64,000 nt of DNA from Silene conica (taxonomy: Eukaryota > Streptophyta > Magnoliopsida > Caryophyllales > Caryophyllaceae). Under the pieces are notes generated by a model. That model was not told the origin of the DNA, did not search any database, and saw only the letters and a list, made by a program, of their open reading frames with translations. The translations under genes and the position numbers were made by a program. Each line of letters opens with the position of its first letter. Within the stretch, counting starts at the first letter, position 1. Shown piece after piece: positions 10,428 to 22,464 of the stretch. The DNA lies in the NCBI GenBank assembly GCA_029255685.2, contig CM055313.2, positions 43,604,079 through 43,668,078 on the forward strand. Direction: 5' to 3'.

Positions 10428-12877
10428 TGTAACACCCCCATTTATTCAGAGGCCTGCACTAGGACTCCCCGAATAACTAAAGGTGTTACCATCTCGGTTA
10501 CCCGAGGCAGTAGTCAACAAAGGAAGAAACCAGTACTTTATTAAGTAGAATTTAAAACAACATATGTCTCAAAGGATTACAACTGTTTATAAAGAAAGTA
10601 TACTTAAAACTGAAACTTTAAACTTGTCGACATCTACGACTGGGCTATAACTAAACTGGTCCGGTTTCTTTCCTCTCCACCCTTCCATCATGCACAAGTC
10701 TAAACCTGTCATTCTGCTCCCCAGTAAATTGGATCAACGCAGACACAAACAAAACAAGAGAAGGGTCAACACGAGGTTGAGAAGGTAATATAATCGCAAC
10801 ATGAATAAACAATCACAATATCTCCTCCAGCACCACCACCACCACATCTCCAACACACCTCATCTCCAACACACCTCATCACCAACACACCACACCTCCC
10901 ATGGCCATATCACAAGTCCCATATCACAAGACCCTTTATCACAAGTCCCTTTTATCACAAGACCCGATCTCCACAATAACAGTACTCATTCAATCATGTT
11001 ATAACAATCAATAAAGATATATGTATCTCAATCAAATATGATGTATTCATGTCAGATCACAATCACAACACAGATATTCCCCTACCTCAAAACTTCGGAA
11101 GATAACTGCAAGCGCGCAACAGCTACTGAAAAGTGTTCCACGCGGAAATCTCCACCTAAACATATATCATATAATCAATACACTCCCTACAACTCGTGAT
11201 ATACCTACATATTCTATTTATAGAAACCTCCTATACTTAGAAAGTTTCCTAACAACCTAGATTACCCAAAATAGTAACCTTCCAAATATGGCAACTTTCC
11301 AAATATAGCAACTTTCTAATATATCATCCCGTAACCCAAGACTCCCAAATTAGGTAAACTTCTAATCATGGCAACTAAATTTTGAAATTCAAAGCATACA
11401 AAACCTTCCCTTAATAGTTATTAATATGCCATAATAACAAAGATAATATAATCAATATTATTAATTAACAATATACCCAAAATATAAACATTCCATTTAT
11501 ACCAACAATAATAATAATAATATTGATAACATAATAATCTTAATAATAATAATAATAATAATAATAAGGTAAATAAATTAAAAGAAATAAAAAGAAATAA
11601 AAACGAAAAACACTACAACTCGCGAAACAGCCCCCACACTCATCCATGACTCCCTCGTGAACAGCCCCTCACAACTCCACCGTGACACATCCAGCCACCA
11701 CCGACAACCACCAACACCAACACCCCGACTGCGTTCTATCACCACAACCACCACCCACCTGACCGATGGCCGCCGGTGAGTTGAACCAGGGCCTAGATCA
11801 GGCCTGGTTCCTCACCTACAGCTCTGACCCTACGACTTTAACCCCCCATCGACACAAACCTTGCCGCCACAACCACCACCCGTGACTACCAAAATCACCC
11901 CTGGACTCCAGACTCTAGACATGGTGGTAGCATTGCACTGACCTCCCCCGAGTCCTCAATGTTACCACCCCCAAACACCCCTGTACACGAACAACAACAC
12001 GACACTGAACTGTAACACAAACACAACTCCACGACATCCCTGACAAGCCACCCTATACCACCTTAGACAAACGCCACCGTTCCCTGAAACCACCACCATG
12101 AGAAACCTCCATAAACCACCTGCCTCTACGACCAAAGAACCAAAACAAAAGACGTACAGAAGATCTAAAAAAAACTGATTATAAAACGCATCAACACAAC
12201 CTGTTGAACCCGTAAAACTCCCTTCCCCTGACCACCGTTTTTGCCACCCTCGACAGACTGTAAAAACGACCAACGACCACTACCCACGACCACCATAAAC
12301 TCTCTATACATCCTAGTATAAAACGCAAGTACAAACAACAAATAAAAACGTGACTGCATACTCTTAAACAGACGACAAAACCATACATAAAAACTGAGAT
12401 TACAGTGGCTGTGGTGTGCATACCAGGTTCTTGGTCAAAACGAGGCACCCTAGGTCCGCCTATAACCACCGTGAGCGGCCTCCTTTCCTTCCCTGAAGTG
12501 ACGGCTAGGTTTTAGTGAGATCTAGTTTTAGTTTGAATCGGGTTAGGGTAAGGAAAACGAGTGCTATATATGGCGGCAGACACACACTAGCTTACTGTTT
12601 CTATAATTCCGTGTGGGCTTCCTCATTGGCACGCCAATCGAGACCCATTGCAGGTCACACCATAGGTCTCCGGTTCAAGCCACGCGAACAACATACAGCA
12701 AAGATTATTACATGATGTCTTGATCCCAAATTCGAACCCCACAATAGCCCTTAAATGCTTATTCAAAACGAGTGTACACGAGTTATAAAACGACTATCTT
12801 AAAGAAATAAATCATCGCTTGCTCGTAAAATACTCATGAATTACGTCTTTTAAATAATAAATATTCGGGTTATTACA
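10428..12877 (-). repeat. 3' LTR of F
   Basis: Canonical TG...CA ends. It contains short tandem repeats near 10846-10975 (CATCTCCAACACACCT-like and ATCACAAGTCCC-like units), an (AAT)n tract near 11541-11567 and a minus-strand TATA-like motif at 12565-12571. The small open frames in it, which recur in the other LTR, are Ser/Pro/His-rich or Trp-rich and show no domain; they are not taken as genes. Confidence 0.93.
12565..12571 (-). promoter_or_regulatory. TATA-like box in F 3' LTR
   Basis: TATATAT, preceded in sense direction by gccgcca. The identical site is at 20353-20359 in the 5' LTR, where it would drive transcription. Confidence 0.45.
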
Positions 12878-12890
12878 GTCTTCCCCCCTT
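12878..12890 (-). other. Polypurine tract of F
   Basis: The minus strand reads AAGGGGGGAAGAC immediately before the 3' LTR. The same signal with one G missing (AAGGAGGGAAGAC) precedes C's 3' LTR at 61532-61544. Confidence 0.9.
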
Positions 12891-12982
12891 AAAAGGAACT
12901 TCGTCCCGAAGTTCAACGTTAACACGTACGCACGACACACTCTAATCATATAAAAGCATGTTAAAACATGAAATGTTACATT

Positions 12983-15900
12983 CTACCCCACTAAAAAAAA
13001 AGAGTTACGTCCCCGTAACTTACCGCAAACGAAAAGTTGCGGATAGCGCTCCTTCATGGAGGCCTCGGACTCCCAAGTGGCCTCCTCCATGTTGTGGTTG
13101 GCCCATAAGACCTTCACCAACACTGTCTCTCCATTCCGCGTTTTCCGAACCTTCCTATCCAAAATCTCCTTTGGCAGCTCAACATACGTAAGTTGCTCAT
13201 CGACCTCAATCACCTCATGGCTCAGCACATGTGAGGGATCACTCACATACCTCCTCAATTGAGACACATGGAACACATTATGGACCCTGGAGAGAGCTGG
13301 TGATAAAGCTAACCGATAGGCCACCTCCCCAACCCTGTCCAAAATCTCAAATGGTCCAATAAACTTTTGACTCAGTTTACCTCGCTTTCCGAACCTCATC
13401 ACACCCTTCATAGGAGATACCTTAAGTAATACCTTTTCGCCTTCCTCAAAGGAAATGTCACTCCTCTTGAGATCTGCATAACTCTTCTGTCTGTCCTGGG
13501 CAGCCCTCATTTTCTGTCGGATTACCTGGACTTGCTCAACCATTTCCTGAATCATTTCAGGACCTAAAACCACAGTGTCAGCTCGATCATCCCAGCACAC
13601 AGGACTCCGACATTTCCTCCCGTACAATGCCTCAAATGGAGCCATCCCAATACTGGCGTGGTAGCTATTATTATAAGAGAACTCTATCAACCCCAGTCGG
13701 TCTTCCCATGATCCCCCGAATTCCAACACACAAGCTCTTAACATATCTTCCAAGGTTTGGATAGTCCTCTCTGTCTGGCCATCTGTGGCTGGATGGAAAG
13801 CCGTACTCATCTTTAACTGTGTGCCCAACGCGGTTTGCAGCTCCTGCCAAAAACGGGAGATAAATCTCGAGTCACGATCAGAAACGATATCCTTAGAAAC
13901 CCCATGCAACTTGACTACATTCTGCACATAGGACTTTGCTAACTCTGCCTTACTCCAGGTATCCTTCATTGGAATGAAATGAGCGGACTTGGTCAGTCTA
14001 TCCACTATTACCCAGATCATATTGTTGCCCCTCTGAGTCCGAGGCAACCCCACGATGAAGTCCATAGAAATATTCTCCCACTTCCACTCAGGTACATCCA
14101 GTGGTTGGACCTTTCCTTGGGGTCTCTTGTGCTCACCTTTGACCCTCTGACATGTCAAACATCGCGACACGAACTCAGCAACTTCCTTTTTCATGTTGGG
14201 CCACCAAAAAGTCTTCTTGAGGTCTTTGTAAAGTTTATCGCCCCCTGGGTGAACGGAATAAGGTGTAGCATGAGCTTCAGTTAAGATTTTCTTTTTCAAC
14301 TCGTCATCATCTGGAATACACCACCTCCCACTGAATCTCAGGCTACCATCCTCATGGACACTGAATTTGGATTCGGTCCCTCTATCACTGCCTTCGATCA
14401 TCTCCCGCCACTTTTGAATCCTCAAATCTCCTTTCTGTAACTCTCTGATTTCACCATACAATTCCGGCTCCACTGTCAGATCGCTAAGAGTACTCCCCTT
14501 TTTAATCATGTAAATTCCCATTTCCCCCAACTCACTGAGCAGTCTGACCCTTGATCTGGCACTAATCAAGGCATGAACAGATTTCCTACTCAAGGCGTCA
14601 GCAACCACGTTAGCCTTGCCCTCATGATAGACAATCTGCATATCGTAGTCGCCTATCAGCTCGATCCACCTCCTTTGCCTCATATTTAATTCCCTCTGGG
14701 TGTAAATGTACTTCAAGCTTTTGTGGTCAGAGAACACTTTAAATGTGGCCCCGTACAGGTAATGGCGCCACAGTTTCAGTGCAAAAACCACCGCCCCTAA
14801 CTCCAAATCATGAGTAGGATAATTCTCTTCATAGGTCTTCAGCTGTCGGGACGCATAGGCTATTACTCTCCCATTCTGCATCAGTACACACCCTAGCCCA
14901 TGCTTCGAGGCATCAGTATACACTTCAAAGTTATCACTCCCGTCGGGCAACGCAAGGATCGGAGCCGTTGTGAGACGTTCCTTAAGGGTCAAGAACGCCT
15001 TCTCACAGCTCTCATCCCATATGAAACGATTCTCCTTTCTCATTAATGACGTCAGCGGCTTAACTAGCTTCGAGAAATCTTTGACGAATCTCCTGTAGTA
15101 CCCAGCCAACCCCAAGAAACTCCGGATCTCTCCCACATTCTTCGGACTTTGCCATCTCGTCACAGCCTCGATCTTGCTGGGGTCCACAGACACCCCCTCC
15201 TTGGAAATCACATGCCCCAAGAAGGCAACCTTCTCTAACCAGAATTCGCATTTACTCAACTTAGCATATAATCCATTCACCTCCAGAGTCTTCAGTACGG
15301 TTCTCAGATGTTCCTCATGCTCTTCTTTGTTCTTGGAATACACTAAGATGTCGTCGATAAACACGACCACGAACTTATCCAGGTACGGGCTGAAAACCCG
15401 ATTCATCAAATCCATGAACACTGCTGGTGCGTTAGTCAACCCGAACGGCATAACCACAAATTCATAGTGGCCATACCTTGTCCTGAAAGCGGTCTTGGGA
15501 ATGTCTTGATCTTTAATCCTCAATTGGTGATAACCCGATCTTAGATCAATTTTTGAAAAGACCCCGGCTCCACTCAACTGATCGAATAGGTCATCTATTC
15601 TTGGCAAAGGATAACGGTTCTTGACAGTCACATTGTTCAACTCTCGGTAGTCAACGCAGAGTCTCAGACTCCCGTCTTTCTTCTTTACAAATAGTACTGG
15701 CGCTCCCCACGGCGACACACTAGGCCGGATGAATCCCTTCTCAGCCAATTCATCAAGTTGCTTTTTCAATTCTTCCATCTCCTTAGGTCCCATACGGTAG
15801 GGTGACTTTGATATCGGTCCTGCACCAGGCTTGAGGTCGATAGAGAAGTCGACCTCCCTCCTAGGTGGTAATCCTGACAGATCGTCCCGGAACACACCCT

Positions 15901-16816
15901 CAAACTCCCTCACCACAGGTATTTCACTCACACCTGGAGTCTCCGCCTCACAGTTCCACATCTGGCATAAGATTAAACTTTCCCCCTTTCGCAGACTCGA
16001 CTTAAGGGTGTTAACAGATATGAACTTGACCTTAGGTTTAATCACGAATCCCCTATAGGTCACTCTCACCCCTCTAGGTCCTTTCAGAAAAATTTTCTTT
16101 TGATAACAATCAATAAAAGCTCGGTATTTCCCCAGCCAATCCATTCCCAGGATTACTTCAAAACCTCCTAATGGAAACTCGATAAGATCGCAATGGAAAA
16201 CTACTTCCCCAATCTTGATGGGTACACTCCTAAAGACTCTATTACATGACACCGACTCCCCGGACGGTATGGTTACAGAATCCTCAACCCAATCATAGAT
16301 TACAAGCCCCAACTCCCTAGCATGATCTCTAGATACAAAAGAATGAGTTGCGCCGGAATCAAAAAGTACAAAGGTAGGTTTAAGATTCACAAGAAATGTA
16401 CGAGTCACAACATGGGCGTCATCTTGGGCGGCCTGCTTCTCCATGGCAAAGAGCTTGCCACTTGTCTTCACTCCACTCTGGCTAGTAGAGGCTGCTCCTG
16501 CCTGTTGATTGCCCTCAGCTGCAGTCTTCTGGTTACTACCACCCCCATTGTACTGACTATATTGGGAACGATTTTGATAATTGTTGTAACTCTTCTGGTA
16601 GTTATTGTTTGTACCAGATCTTGAATTCCCTCCATAGCTAGACATAGGGGTACGGTAACCTCCACTCCCCGAGGTGTTCATGCGGGACCCACTGTACCCC
16701 GAAGTTGGGGCACGGTACGGTAACCTCCACTCCCCGAGGTGTTCATGCGGGACCCACTGTACCCCGAAGTTGGGGTACGGTAACCCCCAGATTGGTATCC
16801 TCCTGAAGATCGACAT
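12983..16816 (-). CDS. F Pol polyprotein (protease-RT-RNase H-integrase-chromodomain)
   Basis: One open frame of 1,277 codons. The first 110 residues are the Gly/Ser/Asn-rich C-terminus of gag read in the shifted frame. Protease site [10 protein letters not shown] is at 151-160. RT has [11 protein letters not shown] at about 399 and the catalytic box FIDDILVYS at 486-494. RNase H has YTDAS at 633-637. Integrase has zinc residues H849/H856/C886/C889 and the triad D919, D980, E1016, with 35 residues between the last two. The C-terminal tail (about 1190-1260) with VLWANHN...ATWESEASM matches the chromodomain position of chromoviruses, which is thought to guide insertion. The enzymatic part looks intact. 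The ATG near 16816 is probably only a fortuitous start: the natural product would come from gag continuing into pol. Confidence 0.92.
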   Translation of the reverse strand: MSIFRRIPIWGLPYPNFGVQWVPHEHLGEWRLPYRAPTSGYSGSRMNTSGSGGYRTPMSSYGGNSRSGTNNNYQKSYNNYQNRSQYSQYNGGGSNQKTAAEGNQQAGAASTSQSGVKTSGKLFAMEKQAAQDDAHVVTRTFLVNLKPTFVLFDSGATHSFVSRDHARELGLVIYDWVEDSVTIPSGESVSCNRVFRSVPIKIGEVVFHCDLIEFPLGGFEVILGMDWLGKYRAFIDCYQKKIFLKGPRGVRVTYRGFVIKPKVKFISVNTLKSSLRKGESLILCQMWNCEAETPGVSEIPVVREFEGVFRDDLSGLPPRREVDFSIDLKPGAGPISKSPYRMGPKEMEELKKQLDELAEKGFIRPSVSPWGAPVLFVKKKDGSLRLCVDYRELNNVTVKNRYPLPRIDDLFDQLSGAGVFSKIDLRSGYHQLRIKDQDIPKTAFRTRYGHYEFVVMPFGLTNAPAVFMDLMNRVFSPYLDKFVVVFIDDILVYSKNKEEHEEHLRTVLKTLEVNGLYAKLSKCEFWLEKVAFLGHVISKEGVSVDPSKIEAVTRWQSPKNVGEIRSFLGLAGYYRRFVKDFSKLVKPLTSLMRKENRFIWDESCEKAFLTLKERLTTAPILALPDGSDNFEVYTDASKHGLGCVLMQNGRVIAYASRQLKTYEENYPTHDLELGAVVFALKLWRHYLYGATFKVFSDHKSLKYIYTQRELNMRQRRWIELIGDYDMQIVYHEGKANVVADALSRKSVHALISARSRVRLLSELGEMGIYMIKKGSTLSDLTVEPELYGEIRELQKGDLRIQKWREMIEGSDRGTESKFSVHEDGSLRFSGRWCIPDDDELKKKILTEAHATPYSVHPGGDKLYKDLKKTFWWPNMKKEVAEFVSRCLTCQRVKGEHKRPQGKVQPLDVPEWKWENISMDFIVGLPRTQRGNNMIWVIVDRLTKSAHFIPMKDTWSKAELAKSYVQNVVKLHGVSKDIVSDRDSRFISRFWQELQTALGTQLKMSTAFHPATDGQTERTIQTLEDMLRACVLEFGGSWEDRLGLIEFSYNNSYHASIGMAPFEALYGRKCRSPVCWDDRADTVVLGPEMIQEMVEQVQVIRQKMRAAQDRQKSYADLKRSDISFEEGEKVLLKVSPMKGVMRFGKRGKLSQKFIGPFEILDRVGEVAYRLALSPALSRVHNVFHVSQLRRYVSDPSHVLSHEVIEVDEQLTYVELPKEILDRKVRKTRNGETVLVKVLWANHNMEEATWESEASMKERYPQLFVCGKLRGRNSFFLVG
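16651..16775. repeat. 60-bp tandem duplication in F gag with a 5-bp gain
   Basis: The block TACGGTAACCTCCACTCCCC begins at 16651 and again at 16716, and a third partial copy starts at 16776. The last interval is 60 bp (20 codons), the first is 65 bp because CACGG at 16711-16715 adds five bases next to a TACGG. The 60-bp repeat keeps frame; the extra five break it. In protein the repeat encodes a Gly/Ser/Tyr-rich 20-residue unit after the zinc knuckle. Confidence 0.9.
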
Positions 16817-17688
16817 ACTGCCTGCTTATGCCCCGTCTTTCCACACCCATAACATATGATCCCCACAGAACTGGTTCCCGAACTCCCACTCCTGTAATTT
16901 CCTCCACTCTGGTTCCTGGTACCAACTGATGCATTGTTATTGAAATATCCACTGTACTTGTTTGAATTCTGCTTCTTCGATCCTGCATTGTCGCTCAAGG
17001 ACTCAGTCTTCCTCTTGTCACTTCTTGTCTTCTTTTCTTCTTTGATCATATCCGCGAGCCTCTCTGCTGCCCCAGCCCGTAAATAGATATCTCGGACAGT
17101 AGTGGGTGGTGCAGCAATGAGTCTCTTCTTAACAGCAATGGTGAGTCCCCTCTCAAACTTCATGGCAAGCATTGGCTCATCCATCCCCATCTCTCCCACA
17201 TGGCCAAGAAGTTGGAGAAACTTCCTGTAATATACCTCCACCGTCATCTCTTCAGTCATTCTGAATAGCTCAAATTCCTCTCTCAGTTTACTCTTTTGAA
17301 ATTCTGGTAGAAATACTTCGAATATGATCCTCTTAAAAGCGACCCACTCCACATAATTAATTTCGTCCCCCATAGCTGCTTCCCTGATTTCCCCTTTGTT
17401 ACTGGTCCACCAATCACCAGCCATCCCTCTCAGATAATGAGCAGCTTGGTCTACTCCCAGCTCTTCCGGACAGTCGATCAACTCGAACAGGTTGCTGAAT
17501 TCACGGCACCATTCCCCGAGTAGATGAGGTTCCCCTTCTCCTGTGAACTGCGTAGGGTTATGCCTTGCGATGATGGTGCTCATCTTGGCAGAATCCAAGC
17601 GTTTGGCCCGAAAAGCCTCATTCTCTGCTAATATTCGATCTAGCTCCTCTTGAGTGATGTCAACTGCGTTATTCCTTCTCGGAGGCAT
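16678..17688 (-). pseudogene. F Gag (capsid-nucleocapsid), C-terminus frameshifted
   Basis: The start MPPRRN is typical of Tekay/Del gag. Retrotransposon gag capsid core runs roughly 50-190 (QFTGEGEPHLLGEW, AAHYLRGMAGDWW, FRMTEEMTVEVYYRKF). One CCHC knuckle, [14 protein letters not shown], is near 284-297, followed by a Gly/Ser/Tyr-rich region. Gag packages element RNA in virus-like particles. The frame runs off into 12 unrelated residues after the 5-bp gain in the 60-bp repeat, so gag and pol lie in different frames. Without that gain they would be one continuous frame, as is usual for this lineage. The functional N-terminal and zinc parts are intact. Confidence 0.88.
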
Positions 17689-18199
17689 TCTATAAATTAC
17701 AAGGAAACAATGAGCCCTGGTTAAGTAAGGTTACTCACTTATGCTTAAGTCCCTATCATGGTAGTACCATTTTTCTTATGCTTTTACAATATTAAATCTC
17801 TTCATCACATAATATCTATCATGGAGGCTTAGGGATCACATAAGCGCATATCATTAGGCATGCAAAACTATGAATATAACACTGATTATCGCATGTATCC
17901 ACCTTATCATGTACTCCATATATAACATCCATATAATCTATGCCAGCCACATAGCGGGAGATTCATACAACTCTTATCATGCTTGACCATCACTTCCCAT
18001 TACTTCCTATTCTACCCTTTTCGCTCGTATTCACTCAAGGTACCCGGGTAAAACTGAGAGGGCCTATGGTTCAGTGTGAGGGGGCCCCAGACTCATACTT
18101 CCCCTTTAGGTGTGCTCCTAACAGTTCTATCCCGGGGTTCATTTTATTTAGACTCTCCTACATTCATTGGGTTCATTAGGTTAGGCCTGAGGATCGTTC
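17689..18199 (-). other. F 5' leader, no gene
   Basis: Untranslated region between the primer site and gag ATG. Its start (sense gcgaacgatcctcaggccta) is also found right after C's primer site at 58700-58720, which links the two elements. Confidence 0.8.
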
Positions 18200-18211
18200 G
18201 CTCTGATACCA
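18200..18211 (-). other. Primer binding site of F
   Basis: The minus strand reads TGGTATCAGAGC, matching initiator methionine tRNA, three bases from the 5' LTR end. Confidence 0.92.
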
Positions 18212-18214
18212 CTT

Positions 18215-20665
18215 TGTAACACCCCCATTTATTCAGAGGCCTGCACTAGGACTCCCCGAATAACTAAAGGTGTTACCATCTCGGTTACCAGAGGCAGTAG
18301 TCAACAAAGGAAGAAACCAGTACTTTATTAAGTAGAATTTAAAACAACATATGTCTCAAAGGATTACAATTGTTTATAAAGAAAGTATACTTAAAACTGA
18401 AACTTTAAACTTGTCGACATCTACGACTGGGCTATAACTAAACTGGTCCGGTTTCTTTCCTCTCCACCCTTCCATCATGCACAAGTCTAAACCTGTCATT
18501 TTGCTCCCCAATAAATTGGATCAACGCAGACACAAACAAAACAAGAGAAGGGTCAACACGAGGTTGAGTAGGTAATATAATCGCAACATGAATAAACAAT
18601 CACAATATCTCCTCCAGCACCACCACCACCACATCTCCAACACACCTCATCTCCAACACACCTCATCACCAACACACCACACCTCCCATGGCCATATCAC
18701 AAGTCCCATATCACAAGACCCTTTATCACAAGTCCCTTTTATCACAAGACCCGATCTCCACAATAACAGTACTCATTCAATCATGTTATAACAATCAATA
18801 AAGATATATGTATATCAATCAAATATGATGTATTCATGTCAGATCACAATCACAACACAGATATTCCCCTACCTCAAAACTTCGGAAGATAACTGCAAGC
18901 GCGCAACAGCTACTTAAAAGTGTTCCACGCGGAAATCTCCACCTAAACATATATCATATAATCAATACACTCCCTACAACTCGTGATATACGTACATATT
19001 CTATTTATAGAAACCTCCTATACTTAGAAAGTTTCCTAACAACCTAGATTACCCAAAATAGTAACCTTCCAAATATGACAACTTTCCAAATATAGCAACT
19101 TTCTAAATATATCATCCCGTAACCCAAGACTCCCAAATTAGGTAAACTTCTAATCATGGCAACTAAATTTTGAAATTCAAAGCATACAAAACCTTCCCTT
19201 AATAGTTATTAATATGCCATAATAACAAAGATAATATAATCAATATTATTAATTAACAATATACCCAAAATATAAACATTCCATTTATACCAACAATAAT
19301 AATAATAATATTGATAACATAATAATCTTAATAATAATAATAATAATAATAATAAGGTAAATAAATTAAAAGAAATAAAAAGAAATAAAAACGAAAAACA
19401 CTACAACTCGCGAAACAACCCCCACACTCATCCATGACTCCCTCGTGAACAGCCCCTCACAACTCCACCGTGACACACCCAGCCACCACCGACAACTACC
19501 AACACCAACACCCCGACTGCCTTCTATCACCACAACCACCACCCACCTGACCGATGGCCGCCGGTGAGTTGAACCAGGGCCTAGATCAGGCCTGGTTCCT
19601 CACCTACAGCTCTGACCCTACGACTTTAACCCCCCATCGACACAAACCCTGCCGCCACAACCACCACCCGTGACTACCAAAACCACCCCTGGACTCCAGA
19701 CTCTAGACATGGTGGTAGCATTGCACTGACCTCCCCCGAGTCCTCAATGCTACCACCCCCAAACACCCCTGTACACGAACAACAACACGACACTGAACTG
19801 TAACACAAACACAACTCCACGACATCCCTGACAAGCCACCCTATACCACCTTAGACAAACGCCACCGTTCCCTGAAACCACCACCATGAGAAACCTCCAT
19901 AAACCACCTGCCTCTACGACCAAAGACCCAAAACAAAAGACGTACAGAAGATCTAAAAAAAACTGATTATAAAACGCATCAACACAACCTGTTGAACCCG
20001 TAAAACTCCCTTCCCCTGACCACCGTTTTTGCCACCCTCGACAGACTGTAAAAACGACCAACAACCACTACCCACGACCACCATAAACTCTCTATACATC
20101 CTAGTATAAAACGCAAGTACAAACAACAAATAAAAACGTGACTGCATACTCTTAAACAGACGACAAAACCATACATAAAAACTGAGATTACAGTGGCTGT
20201 GGTGTGCATACCAGGTTCTTGGTCAAAACGAGACACCCTAGGTCCGCCTATAACCACCGTGAGCGGCCTCCTTTCCTTCCCTGAAGTGACGGCTAGGTTT
20301 TAGTGAGATCTAGTTTTAGTTTGAATCGGGTTAGGGTAAGGAAAACGAGTGCTATATATGGCGGCAGACACACACTAGCTTACTGTTTCTATAATTCCGT
20401 GTGGGCTTCCTCATTGGCACGCCAATCGAGGCCCACTGCAGGTCACACCATAGGTCTCCGGTTCAAGCCACGTGAACAACATACAGCAAAGATTATTACA
20501 TGATGCCTTGATCCCAAATTCGAACCCCACAATAGCCCTTAAATGCTTATTCAAAACGAGTGTACACGAGTTATAAAACGACTATCTTAAAGAAATAAAT
20601 CATCGCTTGCTCGTAAAATACTCATGAATTACGTCTTTTAAATAATAAATATTCGGGTTATTACA
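18215..20665 (-). repeat. 5' LTR of F
   Basis: Same ends and internal repeats as the 3' LTR, with scattered substitutions and one single-base indel near 19105. The TATA-like box is at 20353-20359. It would serve as the promoter for leftward transcription. Confidence 0.93.
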
Positions 20666-20670
20666 CACTC
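20666..20670. repeat. Target-site duplication of F, right copy
   Basis: CACTC, identical to 10423-10427. Confidence 0.95.
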
Positions 20671-21600
20671 AAAGGACTTGTGCCCAAATCCATTTCAGGT
20701 ATAACACTTAAAAGCATTCTTGAAACAGTCAAAACCCGGATGAGATGGTTTACCACAACGGTGGCAAACACTAGAAGCAGTATCAGTGTGGAAAGTGGTC
20801 TTAGCAACCGGAGCAGAGAACCTCTCAAATCGCTTCTTCTGAGAAGAAGGCGAAGAAGTAGATGGAACAAACGGTCTCTTCCCCTGGTAAACGGATCTCT
20901 GGTGAGAAGTAACACTGGAAGTAGCAGCTCGGGTCTCAGCATCTATGGCACGAATGGAACTCTCAGCCCAAATAGCATCATCATAAATCTCCACAAAAGA
21001 AGTCGAGTCACGGCGAACCATACTCTCGATGCGCGGCCCTAACTTCCCACGATAGAAGTAAACTCTCTCAGCCTCATCTCTGACAAACTTCGAAGCGAAA
21101 TGTGCAAGCTGGTTAAATTTGTCGGTGTATACCTGAACGGACATCTTACCCTGCTTCAAGTCCATGAACTCCTTAAGTCTCTGTGATCTAAGCTCCTTAG
21201 GATAAAACCTCGTCTCGAGCTTATCCTTAAAAGCCTCCCAATCAAATAAAGGATCCAGAATGAAAGTCGGTCCGGTCAATGGCCACCATCTATCGGCCTC
21301 TAGGGTAAAAAAGTGAGTGCCTAGCCGCACTCTATCCTCTCTGCCAACCGAGTACATGGTGAAGCTCTTTTCCATCTCACGGAACCACTCAGTAAGAGCT
21401 ACCGGATCAACCTCGCCTCCTTAAGTCTTCACGTGGCTCCTGGACATCTATGATGCTATCCAAGAGAAGCTACCAGGCCTATTGGCCTCATTGCCTGGCG
21501 GTGGAGGAGGTGGAACAGTCTCTGCCTGCTGTCTCTAGTTCTCAAGCAACTGATGAAGTGCTTCCATTATAGTGTTCTCAGCAGCTGTGGTTCTCACCAT
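20671..21600 (-). pseudogene. Element A Gag, decayed and split by F
   Basis: The minus-strand frame starts at an ATG at 21598-21600 and carries in-frame stops at 21535-21537 (TAG), 21448-21450 (TAG), 21421-21423 (TAA) and 20695-20697 (TGA). The open piece 20695-21375 has the capsid signatures FTLEADRWWPLTGP, FKDKLETRFYPKELR, EFMDLKQGKMSVQVY and a CCHC knuckle, CHRCGKPSHPGFDC. A second knuckle starts at once; one of its Cys positions is the TGA at 20695, and F is inserted inside its remainder. The frame on the far side of F (10376 leftward) is the same after removing F and one TSD copy. Confidence 0.85.
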
Positions 21601-21765
21601 CCTTCAAAAGAGAACAAGTGTTAACTTAGCAATTAGTATTCACAAATGGACTACAATATAATTCTTTAGGTCTACCCCATCTCTCATTCATTATTTGTTT
21701 ATTTGGTCAAGTTAAGGTTGGGGGTCACATGAGTGCGTCGGGAGCAACAATGCCATGATACCAAC
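21601..21765 (-). other. A 5' leader with primer binding site
   Basis: The short leader has a minus-strand TGGTATCA at 21756-21763, two bases from the LTR end. It matches the first eight bases of the initiator methionine tRNA primer site; the following bases differ from the usual GAGC. Confidence 0.65.
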
Positions 21766-22253
21766 TGTAAAACCCCTCGCGAAAGCGGAAACATAAAACA
21801 TACAAATTACTAAAAATGCAGTGGAATTAAACTGAAAACTGATATAAACAAAATAGATAAGTATAATAGTTCTAAGTACGGAAACCAAATATATACAAAG
21901 CCTGGGATGGAATATCCCTACAGGCACCAAAAGATAACAACTGTATCAAACTAGAGTCTAGCTACTCGAAAGGGTAAGTCATATAATGACAAGTGGATCA
22001 TCACTCGCTAGCTCTCATCCAACCCTGTCCAACCTGCATGTACTTACATACATGAAAACATATACGCCACAATTAGTGGGGAGTGACTAGAGTTCTCCTA
22101 GCCACCTTTTGTAACGACACGTAACAAGCAATACAAACAGAACATCCAACATATATAAACATGTGAAGTATAACAATATCTCAATAACTGATCACCAACT
22201 ATCATGCAATCACTAATGCACGGCTCTCAACCAACTTCGGAAACTATTTGGAA

Positions 22254-22294
22254 GGAGAGCCGGTTTCCCTACCGGTTGCCCGGTCGGGGGGTCT
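22254..22294. repeat. Direct repeat, copy 1, left of hairpin array
   Basis: GGAGAGCCGGTTTCCCT at 22254-22270, then CGGTCGGGGGGTCT at 22281-22294. The matching copy is at 23121-23162. Confidence 0.85.
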
Positions 22295-22464
22295 TTAAGT
22301 CCAAACCATTTACGAAACTGACTAAAGAGTCATCCAATGCCTTGGATGAAAAATAACAAAGTCAAGTATCATACTCATCAACGTCAACAGTTATCTCATA
22401 GACATCAACATCTATATCTGACACTATACCAACTCTAGGCAAGCAGATAAACTCAGCAACTATA

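Larger units (their letters stand above)
10428..20665 (-). mobile_element. Full-length Ty3-gypsy chromovirus F (Tekay/Del type)
   Basis: LTRs are at 10428-12877 and 18215-20665 (2.45 kb each), both TGTAAC...TATTACA on the plus strand, flanked by the 5-bp duplication CACTC. On the minus strand the order is 5' LTR, primer site, gag, pol, polypurine tract, 3' LTR. About 25 substitutions between the LTRs were counted by eye (around 1%). It interrupts A's gag. Nearly all domains are present, but gag and pol are out of frame because of a 5-bp gain near 16711-16715. Confidence 0.95.

Noticed and set aside
10801..20257. Small open frames repeated in both LTRs of F
   Set aside because: They lie in LTR tandem repeats or G/T-rich sequence, have no domains, and are duplicated only because the LTR is.
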